Positions 8,754-17,380 of a DNA stretch of 64,000 nucleotides are shown piece after piece. The DNA comes from Priestia megaterium (GTDB taxonomy: Bacteria > Bacillota > Bacilli > Bacillales > Bacillaceae_H): the NCBI RefSeq assembly GCF_023824195.1, contig NZ_CP085442.1:2642001-2706000 (forward strand), written 5' to 3'. The notes beneath the pieces were generated by a model that was not told where the DNA came from, did not search any database, and saw only the letters and a program-made list of their open reading frames with translations. The position numbers were made by a program, and so were the translations under genes. Positions within the stretch are counted from its first letter, which is position 1. Each line of letters opens with the position of its first letter.

Positions 8754-9176
8754 TTAACCCTGCTTTTTGGCATCTTCATAGGCTTTATGCCATTCTGGAT
8801 AATTACGGCGAATCGAAATAGGCTTAAAGTTTTCTTTTTTCACACATACGTGTGACGATGTTCCTGTTAACGCAAGTTCTTCATTTGAATTAAAAATTTC
8901 GTAGCCGTACACAACGCGTAGACCGTCATAGTTCTCAACCCAAGTATGTACTACAGCTGTCTCGCCATAATGAAGCGGCTTTTTATATGAAGCCTGTATA
9001 TCAATAACTGGCGACAGCACACTGTCTCTTTCCATTTGTGCATAGCTAAAACCTAAATCACTAATAAACTGCGTTCGACCTATTTCCATCCATACTAAAT
9101 AGTTAGCATGATACACAACGCCCATCTGATCGGTTTCTGCATAGCGCACTTCGATTTCTTTCTTCGATACTAGCAT
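8754..9176 (-). CDS. Acyl-CoA thioesterase, hotdog fold (4HBT/YbgC type, YneP-like)
   Basis: A 140-residue hotdog-fold protein. The N-terminal RYAETDQMGVVYHANYLVW carries the 4-hydroxybenzoyl-CoA thioesterase signature, with the catalytic Asp in ETDQMG and the conserved H/N of VVYHANY. Such enzymes hydrolyse acyl-CoA thioesters in the cytoplasm; the chain specificity cannot be read from the sequence. It lies in the tlp-to-parE region, as yneP does in B. subtilis. The ATG at 9176 has AGGAGG about 8 bases upstream. Confidence 0.88.
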   Translation of the reverse strand: MLVSKKEIEVRYAETDQMGVVYHANYLVWMEIGRTQFISDLGFSYAQMERDSVLSPVIDIQASYKKPLHYGETAVVHTWVENYDGLRVVYGYEIFNSNEELALTGTSSHVCVKKENFKPISIRRNYPEWHKAYEDAKKQG

Positions 9177-9254
9177 GACTCTACCTCCTCTTGCACTGTT
9201 CCTGTTTTATCTTACCATATAAGGAGAATATACTCCTACTAGTTTGGTTATTAC

Positions 9255-10682
9255 TCAATATGTTGTAAGACTAAGTGCATCTTGAATGCGATATATCAGC
9301 ATTTCCAGCCGCGTCATCTTATTTTCATACCTTTTATAAGGAAGTGTATATGTGTAGTCTTTATTTTTCCATAAGCGGTCAAAATAAGCGTTTAGTTCGG
9401 TCATAACCTTTTTATTAGGAGGTCCTGATACTTTAATATCCGTTTCTAAGTTCAAGTCAGCCAAATTTCGTTTTGTGAAATTTGCTGCTCCTGCAATAAT
9501 AGTTGCATTTTTTTTGTTTCGAATAAATAAAGTTTTAGAATGATACTGTTCTTTCCCTGTATGATACCAGCGAATTTTAATATCTCCTTTAGATTTCTTT
9601 ACAAGTTCTGCTGCTACTGGACGGTTAGGCAGTCCGAACTTTTTTCTTCCAAACGCATTTTCATTAGGATCTAAAATTAATCGTACGTTGGCTCCTTGTT
9701 TAGAAGCTTTCAAAAGCGCCTTTATTACGTCTCGATCTCCAAGATAAAACATGCCAAGCCATACATCATCGTCTTTTTTAGCATGACGTAAATCATTTAA
9801 TACGTGCGTATAGATTTTTCCTTCTGTTAACAGCTGAACATAGAGGTCTCCTTTTTCTTTTTCTTTCTTCTTATACCGAGGTAACTTTCCTCCGTAAGAA
9901 AAATCAGACACGGCTTGTTCACTTTTTACCACATCTCCAATGATATTCCCTTTTACTTCGAAGGCCATGTTAGAATTATAAAAACTTGCATCATGAGGAT
10001 TGGCAGAGGAGATAATAACGCTTTGATCTGTTGCTACTACTTTTCTATGATTAGCTTTTACATTTAACAACTTAAAATAAGCACGGTCCGTCACGTTAGG
10101 TGCATTATTTCCGAAAGGATTCGTGATCCATCCGGTTCCTTTTTCACCAAACCACTGAACAAAAGTTTTCCACACTGCAGAATATAGTGGAATGGAGTCT
10201 CTGAGCTTAGATAAATTGGTTTGCACCACTTTGATTCCGTTTAGCCGCAGTGAATCTAACCACTTTGAATCATGTGAGCCGTAGGTTGTATTTATTTCAT
10301 CTGTAATAAAGACGATTTCGATATTAGGATGTTTTCGTTTCTTTTCAATCAGCTTACTTGCAAGCGTATCACTAAGGTGAGGAAACGTTTCGCCTTGGTT
10401 ATAGTAGCCATTAAATAGAAACATATCTATAATAATAAAAGCTTTTGCGTCATCAATCGCATTCGTAACTGCTTGAAAAATATGTTGTTCGGAAACAGAC
10501 GTCTGCTGGTCTTGATACGTTAGGTCTGATAAAAGAAATACATCTTCTACTTTGTGAGGATTACTTTCGTATGAAACTCCTTTAGGCAAGGGCTTATGCG
10601 TGTGATAAGAGCCCACAATAATCAAGACGATAAGTAAACTGACCAAAATCCTTACTACTTTCTTTTTCACGTGCTTTTTCAC
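9255..10682 (-). CDS. Membrane-anchored phospholipase D family protein
   Basis: A 475-residue protein with a lysine-rich start and one N-terminal membrane segment (about residues 10-26), so the catalytic part is probably outside the membrane. The first HKD motif is complete: HRKVVATD followed by SSANPHD. The second is altered: HSKTLFIR has Arg where the motif Asp is expected, followed by GAANF instead of GSxN. Family members cleave or transfer phosphodiester bonds (PLD or cardiolipin synthase); whether this one is active is uncertain. The start is a GTG 9 bases behind AAAGAGG. Confidence 0.8.
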   Translation of the reverse strand: MKKHVKKKVVRILVSLLIVLIIVGSYHTHKPLPKGVSYESNPHKVEDVFLLSDLTYQDQQTSVSEQHIFQAVTNAIDDAKAFIIIDMFLFNGYYNQGETFPHLSDTLASKLIEKKRKHPNIEIVFITDEINTTYGSHDSKWLDSLRLNGIKVVQTNLSKLRDSIPLYSAVWKTFVQWFGEKGTGWITNPFGNNAPNVTDRAYFKLLNVKANHRKVVATDQSVIISSANPHDASFYNSNMAFEVKGNIIGDVVKSEQAVSDFSYGGKLPRYKKKEKEKGDLYVQLLTEGKIYTHVLNDLRHAKKDDDVWLGMFYLGDRDVIKALLKASKQGANVRLILDPNENAFGRKKFGLPNRPVAAELVKKSKGDIKIRWYHTGKEQYHSKTLFIRNKKNATIIAGAANFTKRNLADLNLETDIKVSGPPNKKVMTELNAYFDRLWKNKDYTYTLPYKRYENKMTRLEMLIYRIQDALSLTTY

Positions 10683-10743
10683 CTACATAAACCTCTTTGC
10701 TAGTTTGTATTATTATTCACCTTACTAAAAAAATATAGAAAGA

Positions 10744-10775
10744 AAGCAGCTAAAACCGTTTATTTTTAGCTGCTT
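10744..10775 (-). terminator. Terminator of tlp
   Basis: Inverted repeat AAGCAGCTAAAA with a short loop, followed on the minus strand by a T-rich tail, 20 bp past the tlp stop. Confidence 0.75.
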
Positions 10776-10794
10776 ATTGTCGCTGTTTTACTTA

Positions 10795-11037
10795 TTAAAT
10801 CGTACCTTCGTAACCATTTTGACGAGCTTCTGACTCATCTTTTATTTCACTGCGCATTGCTTCGATACTTACTTCACGATTGTGATTTTTTTGCTGAATA
10901 CGCTGACGTTCTTCTTCATTGCTGCATGCAGCAGCTTCTTCTGCTTCTTCAATGTTTTTCATTGTATTTTGAACCATTGTTTGTAATTTTTCAACGTTAT
11001 CACTGCGATCGTCTGGATTCGGTTTATTCCATGTCAT
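10795..11037 (-). CDS. tlp: Small acid-soluble spore protein Tlp
   Basis: An 80-residue hydrophilic protein with the Tlp family N-terminus [19 protein letters not shown] and a C-terminal end of the type ARQNGYE. Tlp is a minor small acid-soluble protein made in the forespore. The ATG follows GAGGAAG. In B. subtilis tlp lies directly after sspN in one operon; here the two are about 0.8 kb apart, with a secreted-protein gene on the other strand between them. A sigma-G promoter is expected from family knowledge but was not confirmed. Confidence 0.93.
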   Translation of the reverse strand: MTWNKPNPDDRSDNVEKLQTMVQNTMKNIEEAEEAAACSNEEERQRIQQKNHNREVSIEAMRSEIKDESEARQNGYEGTI

Positions 11038-11211
11038 TGTATCTTCCTCCTCAAAATAACTTTGTTACAATTGTAGTATGCCGGATTTGTTCATCTCTAT
11101 AAGTGGAAAAAAATGATTTTAGTTTACATAATATAATTATAATTAATTTAAAATGTATATATATAAAACATACATAATATGGTAATATATACATGCAAAG
11201 GGGGAATCGCT

Positions 11212-11823
11212 ATGACCAAACGAATGATAGCATTACTAAGCGTCATCTTTATTGCAGTGCTTGCCGTATTTTTTATGTCGCAAACCTCATTGGCATCAAA
11301 ATTGACAGCAAGTGCCTCTATGAAGCCTCATCATTACTCAAAACATGAAGAAAAAATGTTAGCCGTGACAAATTTAGACTACAAAAGCAATATCATTGCA
11401 TACGATGTTAAAGCTCCTAATCACGCAAAAGAAGCTTATGTAAAAGCTACTTATTATGAAAAGGGAAAAGCCAAACAACCTTTATTCTCAGGAGGGCTGA
11501 CCGTTTCAAAAGAATTTGACATGTTTGCTATTACATATAAAATCGATGATGATACTCATAAAGTTATGTTTAATGTAGGCAGCAACGATACAAGCCTAGG
11601 AATAGAAGCGGAAAAGCCCCAAAAAATGAACGGCTATTCCTTTACTGGATTAGAGAAAAAACAAACGGTAAAAATGAATAAAACATATCCAGTTGCTGCT
11701 TTATTTGGTGACGATGGCAATGGCATACGAGTTGCTCCGCTTTCAACCGACGATGGAGAAGTTGTTAAAGAGCTTATTTCGAGCAATCCTTACGTTTATT
11801 TATTCACGGTAGAATTCAAATAA
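11212..11823 (+). CDS. Secreted or membrane-anchored protein of unknown function, 203 aa
   Basis: I do not recognise this protein. The N-terminus has a positively charged start, a 15-18-residue hydrophobic core and a possible signal peptidase region around SQTSLASK, so export is likely. The rest is a beta-rich, moderately charged domain with no cysteine and no known motif. An open frame reaches back to 11179, but the ATG at 11212 is the one behind AAGGGGG. It sits on the plus strand between sspN and tlp, interrupting an arrangement that is contiguous in B. subtilis, and has its own terminator. Confidence 0.75.
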   Translation: MTKRMIALLSVIFIAVLAVFFMSQTSLASKLTASASMKPHHYSKHEEKMLAVTNLDYKSNIIAYDVKAPNHAKEAYVKATYYEKGKAKQPLFSGGLTVSKEFDMFAITYKIDDDTHKVMFNVGSNDTSLGIEAEKPQKMNGYSFTGLEKKQTVKMNKTYPVAALFGDDGNGIRVAPLSTDDGEVVKELISSNPYVYLFTVEFK

Positions 11824-11854
11824 TAAAAAGTCGCTGAATTCAGCGACTTTTTAT
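11824..11854. terminator. Bidirectional terminator (secreted protein / sspN)
   Basis: AAAAAGTCGCTGAA and its complement form a perfect palindrome with T tails both ways between convergent genes. Confidence 0.88.
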
Positions 11855-11998
11855 TCATTCACCTTTGGTTTGAATAACTTGAGGATGCTTGCCGGATGTA
11901 TCTTGCATTTGTTTTCCGTTGTTTCCACCAGCTTCTCTCGGTTGAGTGCCGATGTGATTCGGAACAAAAGGTTTGCTTTGTTTTTTAGGATTTCCCAT
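11855..11998 (-). CDS. sspN: Small acid-soluble spore protein N
   Basis: A 47-residue protein, too short for most gene finders. The sequence opening [19 protein letters not shown] and the central [10 protein letters not shown] match the SspN family along almost the whole length. SspN is a minor forespore-specific acid-soluble protein of the dormant spore core. The ATG at 11998 follows AGGAGGGG. A FbpB-like small gene lies 44 bp upstream on the same strand, so co-transcription is possible. Confidence 0.93.
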   Translation of the reverse strand: MGNPKKQSKPFVPNHIGTQPREAGGNNGKQMQDTSGKHPQVIQTKGE

Positions 11999-12042
11999 GC
12001 TTATCCCCTCCTCACCGTTACTCTAACCAACTTACTTTAAAG

Positions 12043-12186
12043 TTATTCAGCTCTTTCAAGCATACGATCTTCTAACCGCTTTTCAATTTCCATTTCAATG
12101 CGTTCAATTTCTGACTGATCTTTTAACAGCTGCGTTTTATTTTCTTGTACTAACTCTTCAAATGAACGTTTGCGTAATTTTCTCAT
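12043..12186 (-). CDS. FbpB-family small basic protein
   Basis: A 47-residue protein beginning MRKLRKRSFEELVQENK with LLKD following, the pattern of the Fur-regulated basic protein FbpB family. In B. subtilis FbpB assists the FsrA small RNA in sparing iron. The middle is an amphipathic helix rich in Glu and Lys. The start ATG is about 8 bases behind AGGTG. No convincing Fur box was seen in the 210 bp upstream, so iron control of this copy is not supported by the sequence. Confidence 0.75.
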   Translation of the reverse strand: MRKLRKRSFEELVQENKTQLLKDQSEIERIEMEIEKRLEDRMLERAE

Positions 12187-12382
12187 GATCACAACACCTA
12201 CTTTATGTAATTTTTATGAAAAATCTGAAAAATCTAAAGAAACTGATATCATACAACTATCTATATTGTAACCAATTTGTCAGATAAGTAAACATACTTT
12301 TTGAAAAGTTGTAAGAAAGTTTGACATGTTTACTGACTTATCTATGTATACGATGGTAAAGTAAATAAGTTTCATTTTTAAT

Positions 12383-12413
12383 AAACAAGCAGCGAAGTTA
12401 ATTCGCTGCTTGT
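12383..12413 (-). terminator. Terminator overlapping the end of the thioredoxin-like gene
   Basis: The stem AAGCAGCGAA/TTCGCTGCTT includes the last codons and stop of the gene; the minus-strand tail TTTATT is short. Confidence 0.55.
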
Positions 12414-12997
12414 TGAGCAAAGTTTTCCATTTGTTTAAGCGTCATTGGACCATTCACTCGTTGAACAATTTTCCCTTCTTCATCTATAAAGTAAGATGTC
12501 GGAATGGTGGAGACCCGATATTTTTTACTTCCTACACTATCTTGGTCGTCCAATAATACACGAAACGTAAACTGTTTTTCTTTAAGAAACTTAGATACTG
12601 CCTGTTTACTGCCTTCTGACGAAGTTAAATTAACAGCAAGCAGCTGTACATCGTTTCCATATTTCTCATAAAACGCTTGCATATCGGGCATTTCTTTTTG
12701 ACACGGCGGACACCATGTTGCCCAAAAGTTTAAAATGACTTTTTTTCCTTTAAAGTCCGATAATTGAACGGATTTCCCGCTCGTATCTGACAGTGTAAAC
12801 GGAGGCGCTGTATCTTTTGGTTCCAACCCATAAGCTTGACCCGAAGCCTGACGAGCACTATCGCCTTTTTTGATATTTAAATCCTTGTATTCGCTTAAGT
12901 TAGAATTATCGGATGCTTCATTTGGAGAAAGCCCTTGCCAAAGTGCGTAGCTAAGAAAGCCTACTAGAAGCAAGACCGCAATTATTTTTTTAACCAT
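12398..12997 (-). CDS. Membrane-anchored thiol-disulfide oxidoreductase (TlpA/ResA type, YneN-like)
   Basis: A 199-residue protein with an uncleaved N-terminal membrane anchor (residues 3-20), a linker and a thioredoxin-fold domain. The redox motif WCPPC is at C96/C99, followed by QKEMP; the cis-Pro loop appears as STIPTSYFID. This ResA/TlpA layout places the active site outside the membrane, where it would reduce disulfides in exported proteins. In B. subtilis yneN holds the same place beside citB. The ATG follows AAAGGAGC. It is monocistronic. Confidence 0.88.
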   Translation of the reverse strand: MVKKIIAVLLLVGFLSYALWQGLSPNEASDNSNLSEYKDLNIKKGDSARQASGQAYGLEPKDTAPPFTLSDTSGKSVQLSDFKGKKVILNFWATWCPPCQKEMPDMQAFYEKYGNDVQLLAVNLTSSEGSKQAVSKFLKEKQFTFRVLLDDQDSVGSKKYRVSTIPTSYFIDEEGKIVQRVNGPMTLKQMENFAQQAAN

Positions 12998-13149
12998 ATG
13001 ATCGGCTCCTTTATTTCTTCTAAAAAGTGATAATCTATGTACTAATAGATATGTGCAATATCTACTAAAATAATCCTTTTATAGGGCATTTTCTTTTATA
13101 ATATAGCATATTTCCCTCTCACTTTTTGTCGAAAACGGTGCGTTTGCAT

Positions 13150-13184
13150 AAAAAAAGAGCGGCTCACAAGAACCGCTCTTTTTC
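13150..13184 (-). terminator. Terminator of acnA
   Basis: AAAAAAGAGCGG and its complement with a 10-base loop and a T run, directly after the acnA stop. Confidence 0.9.
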
Positions 13185-13192
13185 TTTATAAC

Positions 13193-15913
13193 TTACGCAT
13201 GTGTTTTAGACTGTAATTTATCACGAAGCACCATTTGAAGGATACCACCGTGGCGATAGTAATCAATTTCAATTTCACTATCGAAACGAACAAGTACTTC
13301 AAATTCTTTTTTGTTTCCAGCTTCATCAGTTGCTGTTACTTTTATAAAATCACGTGGTTTTACTGTTTCATCAACTGCTACTGCAATTGTTTCTTTTCCA
13401 GTTAAACCTAATGTATCCGCACTTTCACCATCTTTAAATTGAAGAGGTAAAACACCCATTAATACTAGGTTTGAACGGTGAATACGCTCAAAGCTTTCAG
13501 CGATTACTGTTTTAATACCTAAAAGATTTGTGCCTTTTGCTGCCCAGTCACGAGAACTTCCCATGCCGTAATCTTTACCTGCAAGTACAACAAGACCTGT
13601 ATCTTGCTCTTTGTATTTCATACAAGCATCATAAATGCTCATTACGTCATTTGTTGGCCAGTACGTTGTCCAGCCGCCTTCTGTACCAGGAGCTACTTGG
13701 TTTTTAATGCGGATGTTTGCAAACGTACCGCGCATCATCACTTCATGGTTACCACGACGAGAACCATATGAGTTAAAGTCTTTTGGTTCTACACCGTTTT
13801 CTTGAAGGTAAAGGCCTGCAGGTGATGTTTTTGCAATTGAACCCGCTGGTGAAATGTGATCCGTTGTCACTGAGTCACCAAATTTCGCTACTACGCGAAG
13901 ATCATTTAACGGTTCTACTTCACCTGGTTCTTCTGATAAGCCTTCAAAGAACGGTGGGTTTTGAATGTACGTTGAATCATTCTCCCACGTATAAAGCGCA
14001 TCTTCGCTTGTTTTAATTTCATTCCAGCGCTCGTTATCATCGAATACGCGCTCATACTCGTTACGGAATAATTCAGGCGTTACGGTACGGCTAACCACTT
14101 CTTTAATTTCATCTTGAGAAGGCCAGATGTCGCTAAAGAATACTTCATTGCCGTCTGTATCAATGCCGATTGGATCTTTTTGTAAATCTACATCTACTGT
14201 TCCAGCCAGTGCATATGCTACAACAAGCGGCGGAGAAGCAAGGTAGTTACCTTTTACTAATGGATGAATACGTCCTTCAAAGTTACGGTTTCCTGAAAGA
14301 ACAGACGTTACAAGCAAGTCGCTGTCTGCAATCGCTGCTTCAATTTCAGCTTCTAATGGACCAGAGTTACCGATACAAGTCGTACAGCCATAACCTACGA
14401 TGTTAAAGCCGATTTTATCTAAGTATGGAAGCAGCCCTGAATTTTGCAGGTAAGCCGTTACTACTTTTGAACCTGGTGCTAAAGAAGTTTTCACGTAAGC
14501 TGGAACATCCAATCCTTTTTCTACCGCTTTTTTCGCAACTAAACCAGCTGCTACTAATACGTAAGGATTTGATGTGTTCGTACAGCTTGTGATAGCCGCA
14601 ATGGCAATGGCACCTGTTTTCATTGTTGTTTCTGAACCGTCTGCAAGCTTAAACGTAATTTCTTTATCTACGTCTTTAGCATCAAGTCCGAAGCTTTGGT
14701 TGCTAACAGGAGCTGTTAAAGCTTTCTTGAATTCTGTTTGCATTTGAGAAAGTGGAATTAAATCTTGCGGACGCTTTGGACCTGAAAGATTTGCTTCAAT
14801 CTCAGCAAGGTTAATCTCAACAACGTCAGTGAAAATTGGATCTTCATTTTCTGGTGTAAAGAATAAACCATTTGCTTTTGTATATTGTTCGACAACCTGA
14901 ATGTCTTTTTCATCTCTTCCTGTTAAACGCATGTATGCTAATGCTTCTGCGTCAACTGGGAAGAATCCACATGTTGCACCGTATTCAGGAGCCATATTAG
15001 CGATTGTTGCACGGTCAGCTAATGGAAGTTCTGCTACGCCAGGACCGAAGAATTCCACGAATTTTCCGACTACTCCTTTTTGACGAAGCACTTGCGTAAC
15101 TTTTAACGCTAAGTCTGTAGCTGTAGTGCCGTTTGGTAATTCACCAACAAGTTTAACACCGATTACTTCAGGAACTGGGAAATAAGAAGGTTGACCAAGC
15201 ATACCTGCTTCCGCTTCAATACCGCCAACACCCCACCCTAAAACACCGATACCATTAATCATCGTTGTATGAGAGTCAGTGCCTACTAGAGAATCAGGGA
15301 AAGCTACGAATTCACCATCTTCTTCAACAGCATGAACAACGTTTGCTAAATATTCTAAATTTACTTGGTGCACGATACCAGTAGCTGGTGGAACTGCACG
15401 ATAGTTATTAAATGATTTTTGAGCCCAGCTTAAGAAATTATAGCGCTCTGTATTACGTTGAAACTCAAGGTCCATATTAATTCGTAATGAGTCAGCTGTA
15501 CCTGCTTTATCAACTTGTACGGAGTGGTCGACAACGAGGTCTACTGGAATTTCTGGATTGATTTTGTCAGGATCTCCTCCTAAATCAGCCATTGCTTTAC
15601 GAAGTGACGCTAAGTCTACAACCGCTGGAACTCCAGTGAAATCTTGAAGAATAACACGAGATGGTTTGAAAGGAACATCGATATCTTTAATATCTTTTGT
15701 TCCCCATTTTGCAAGGTTTTCGACGTGTTCTTTTGTAATAACACGGCCATCTACCTGACGAAGAACAGATTCTAATAATACTTTAATTGAATACGGCAGC
15801 TTAGATACGTTACCTAAACCTGCTTCCTCTAAAGCTTGTAAGCGGTAATAATTATATGTGCTGCCATTAAGATCGAATGACGAACGAGCGTTAAAAACGT
15901 CTTTTTTAGTCAT
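13193..15913 (-). CDS. acnA: Aconitate hydratase (aconitase A)
   Basis: A 906-residue AcnA/IRP-type aconitase. The cluster-binding cysteines are visible in [13 protein letters not shown] and [12 protein letters not shown]; substrate-binding segments include [21 protein letters not shown] and the C-terminal [12 protein letters not shown]. The enzyme interconverts citrate and isocitrate in the TCA cycle, and relatives also bind RNA when iron is short. The ATG follows AAGGGGG. Upstream is a dyad of the ATAA-N7-TTAT type known for the repressor CcpC. Divergent sspO and sspP repeat the B. subtilis citB surroundings. Confidence 0.98.
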   Translation of the reverse strand: MTKKDVFNARSSFDLNGSTYNYYRLQALEEAGLGNVSKLPYSIKVLLESVLRQVDGRVITKEHVENLAKWGTKDIKDIDVPFKPSRVILQDFTGVPAVVDLASLRKAMADLGGDPDKINPEIPVDLVVDHSVQVDKAGTADSLRINMDLEFQRNTERYNFLSWAQKSFNNYRAVPPATGIVHQVNLEYLANVVHAVEEDGEFVAFPDSLVGTDSHTTMINGIGVLGWGVGGIEAEAGMLGQPSYFPVPEVIGVKLVGELPNGTTATDLALKVTQVLRQKGVVGKFVEFFGPGVAELPLADRATIANMAPEYGATCGFFPVDAEALAYMRLTGRDEKDIQVVEQYTKANGLFFTPENEDPIFTDVVEINLAEIEANLSGPKRPQDLIPLSQMQTEFKKALTAPVSNQSFGLDAKDVDKEITFKLADGSETTMKTGAIAIAAITSCTNTSNPYVLVAAGLVAKKAVEKGLDVPAYVKTSLAPGSKVVTAYLQNSGLLPYLDKIGFNIVGYGCTTCIGNSGPLEAEIEAAIADSDLLVTSVLSGNRNFEGRIHPLVKGNYLASPPLVVAYALAGTVDVDLQKDPIGIDTDGNEVFFSDIWPSQDEIKEVVSRTVTPELFRNEYERVFDDNERWNEIKTSEDALYTWENDSTYIQNPPFFEGLSEEPGEVEPLNDLRVVAKFGDSVTTDHISPAGSIAKTSPAGLYLQENGVEPKDFNSYGSRRGNHEVMMRGTFANIRIKNQVAPGTEGGWTTYWPTNDVMSIYDACMKYKEQDTGLVVLAGKDYGMGSSRDWAAKGTNLLGIKTVIAESFERIHRSNLVLMGVLPLQFKDGESADTLGLTGKETIAVAVDETVKPRDFIKVTATDEAGNKKEFEVLVRFDSEIEIDYYRHGGILQMVLRDKLQSKTHA

Positions 15914-15996
15914 TGCTTTTACCCCCTTAAAATTCTATGTATAAAGGATTTACTTACCCCATCCTCTATTCCCTTCACCATCTATCTTAATATAAT

Positions 15997-16002
15997 ATTA
16001 TA
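15997..16002 (-). promoter_or_regulatory. Likely -10 box of acnA
   Basis: TATAAT on the minus strand about 85 bp before the start codon. No good -35 hexamer is present at 16-18 bp. Confidence 0.4.
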
Positions 16003-16035
16003 CATAAGTAAATAAAAAGAATGTTATTAATTAAC

Positions 16036-16050
16036 ATAAGTTTCACTTAT
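16036..16050. promoter_or_regulatory. CcpC-type dyad upstream of acnA
   Basis: ATAAGTTTCACTTAT fits ATAA-N7-TTAT, the citrate-responsive CcpC dyad known upstream of B. subtilis citB. It is centred about 40-45 bp upstream of the presumed -10. It is a strong match to a short consensus, in the expected gene context. Confidence 0.6.
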
Positions 16051-16134
16051 AACCTTTTTCCATCTTCCTTTTATTTTTCTAATAATTCATATTTCATTGA
16101 TTTTTACGCATGCTAGAAACGGAGGTGATTCAAC

Positions 16135-16284
16135 ATGGCTAAACGCAAGTCAAACCACGTCATTCCTGGAGCTAACGCGGCTAGCGCTCAAGGAAAAGGA
16201 GCGGGTTATAATGAAGAATTTTCAAATGAACCATTAACCGAACAACAGAAACAAAATAATAAAAAACGCAAAAAAAATCAATAA
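16135..16284 (+). CDS. sspO: Small acid-soluble spore protein O
   Basis: A 49-residue protein whose [16 protein letters not shown] opening, central SAQGKGAGY and basic KKRKKNQ end align with SspO (formerly CotK) over its length. It is a minor spore-core protein. The ATG follows GGAGGTG. It is divergent from acnA and followed by sspP about 210 bp later, as in B. subtilis, but here a hairpin separates them. Confidence 0.93.
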   Translation: MAKRKSNHVIPGANAASAQGKGAGYNEEFSNEPLTEQQKQNNKKRKKNQ

Positions 16285-16360
16285 AACACTCTCTTATTGG
16301 ATATACTAATCACTAGTTAGAAATGCAAAATCGTTTAACTCCATGAAATCTAACGAGGAG

Positions 16361-16387
16361 GCGTCATTATATATGACGCTTTTTTCC
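16361..16387 (+). terminator. Terminator between sspO and sspP
   Basis: GCGTCAT and ATGACGC around a 5-base AT loop, followed by six T. Confidence 0.75.
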
Positions 16388-16496
16388 TGTTCCCATTTCC
16401 TGTTTTTGTTAAACCTATTTTTAGAAAGGGGAATTTTTCATCGGATAAATTCCCTGTCACTATCCTACCCTAATAAATGAAAGGGAGGCTTTAACT

Positions 16497-16637
16497 ATGA
16501 ACAAAAATAGCAGCAAAGACATCAGAAGAAATGCACCAAAAAGCAATTCTGGACAGCCCGAACCGCTAAGCGGATCTCATAAAGTAAAAAACCGTAAGCA
16601 TTCTCGCCAAAAACACAATAGCGGACATGATATGTAA
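16497..16637 (+). CDS. sspP: Small acid-soluble spore protein P
   Basis: A 46-residue protein matching SspP (formerly CotL): [20 protein letters not shown] followed by a His- and Lys-rich end finishing in HNSGHDM. A minor forespore protein. The ATG lies behind AAGGGAGG. It has its own terminator. Confidence 0.93.
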   Translation: MNKNSSKDIRRNAPKSNSGQPEPLSGSHKVKNRKHSRQKHNSGHDM

Positions 16638-16644
16638 AACAGCG

Positions 16645-16673
16645 GCAAGCTCTCTACAGAGCTTGCTTTTTTA
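16645..16673 (+). terminator. Terminator of sspP
   Basis: GCAAGCTCT and its complement with a 4-base loop and six T. Confidence 0.88.
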
Positions 16674-16789
16674 TGCGTAGAAAAGACAGCTAGTACTTCA
16701 AGCTTATTCTTTGCGCAGGAGTTCACTAAGTACATAAACGCGCATATGATAGTAAAGTGAAACAGTTTAAATAATGGAGGAACGCAGAA

Positions 16790-17230
16790 ATGAAAAACAA
16801 GCGTCTGCCAGCAGACCAAATATTTGTAAAAGGCTTTCAAGAGTTGTTAGAAGTCATGCTTTCAAATCCCTTTATGAGTTATTTAGATTATGATTCCGTT
16901 CGTATAGATTTATTTGAAACAGAACAATCATTTATTGTCGAAGCTGAATTATTAGGGTATCACCCCAAGGATATTATCGTTCAGATACAAGCTGACCACT
17001 TACAGCTGACAGCCAAAAAATACTGCATTAGAGAATTTCATGATGAAAAGCAAGGAACGCTTGCAAGAGAACAAATGGAAGAAAGCGTTGAACGTACAAT
17101 CGACTTTCCATTTCCATTGATGAATAAAAAAATTACCGCTACATTTAGTAACGAAATCCTTGAAATTACGATTTCTAAACATGAGACAAATGAATCTAAT
17201 CAGCAAATAGTCCCTATTGATTTCCAATAA
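16790..17230 (+). CDS. Hsp20/alpha-crystallin family protein (CotM-like)
   Basis: A 146-residue small heat-shock-like protein. The alpha-crystallin domain spans about residues 35-130 (VRIDLFETEQSFIVEAELLG and a C-terminal ITATFSNEILEITI strand), although the usual terminal IxI motif is replaced by IVPIDF. In B. subtilis cotM, an alpha-crystallin-related spore coat gene, lies beside sspP/sspO/citB, so by position and family this is probably its counterpart and a coat component rather than a general chaperone. The ATG follows GGAGG. No terminator is obvious. Confidence 0.75.
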   Translation: MKNKRLPADQIFVKGFQELLEVMLSNPFMSYLDYDSVRIDLFETEQSFIVEAELLGYHPKDIIVQIQADHLQLTAKKYCIREFHDEKQGTLAREQMEESVERTIDFPFPLMNKKITATFSNEILEITISKHETNESNQQIVPIDFQ

Positions 17231-17276
17231 AGCGGCAGATGTTGTCTCTGTAGCTTTATTGGAAATATTTAATTGT

Positions 17277-17294
17277 TTATTTAGCACATAGTTT
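17277..17294 (+). repeat. Dispersed 18-bp intergenic motif, copy 2
   Basis: TTATTTAGCACATAGTTT, with one mismatch to the copies at 2025 and 34865. It ends 86 bp before the Ku start. Confidence 0.7.
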
Positions 17295-17380
17295 TTTAAG
17301 AATGTTCTTCTTTTCAAAACAATGGGATATCTAATTTGTTTTACGGCACACTATTAAAAAAGAGTAAAAGGAGAACGTTT

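Noticed and set aside
12187..12397. Fur box upstream of the FbpB-like gene
   Set aside because: Only a short GATATCA element is present; no 15- or 19-bp inverted repeat of the TGATAATNATTATCA type was found.
13783..15083. Several plus-strand frames of 60-78 codons inside acnA
   Set aside because: They are opposite-strand shadows of a long conserved gene, without ribosome sites or family resemblance.
16092..16115. Sigma-G promoter of sspO (TCATA, 17 bp, CATGCTA)
   Set aside because: The predicted transcript would begin inside the ribosome site, leaving no leader, so this placement is doubtful although sigma-G control is expected for the gene.
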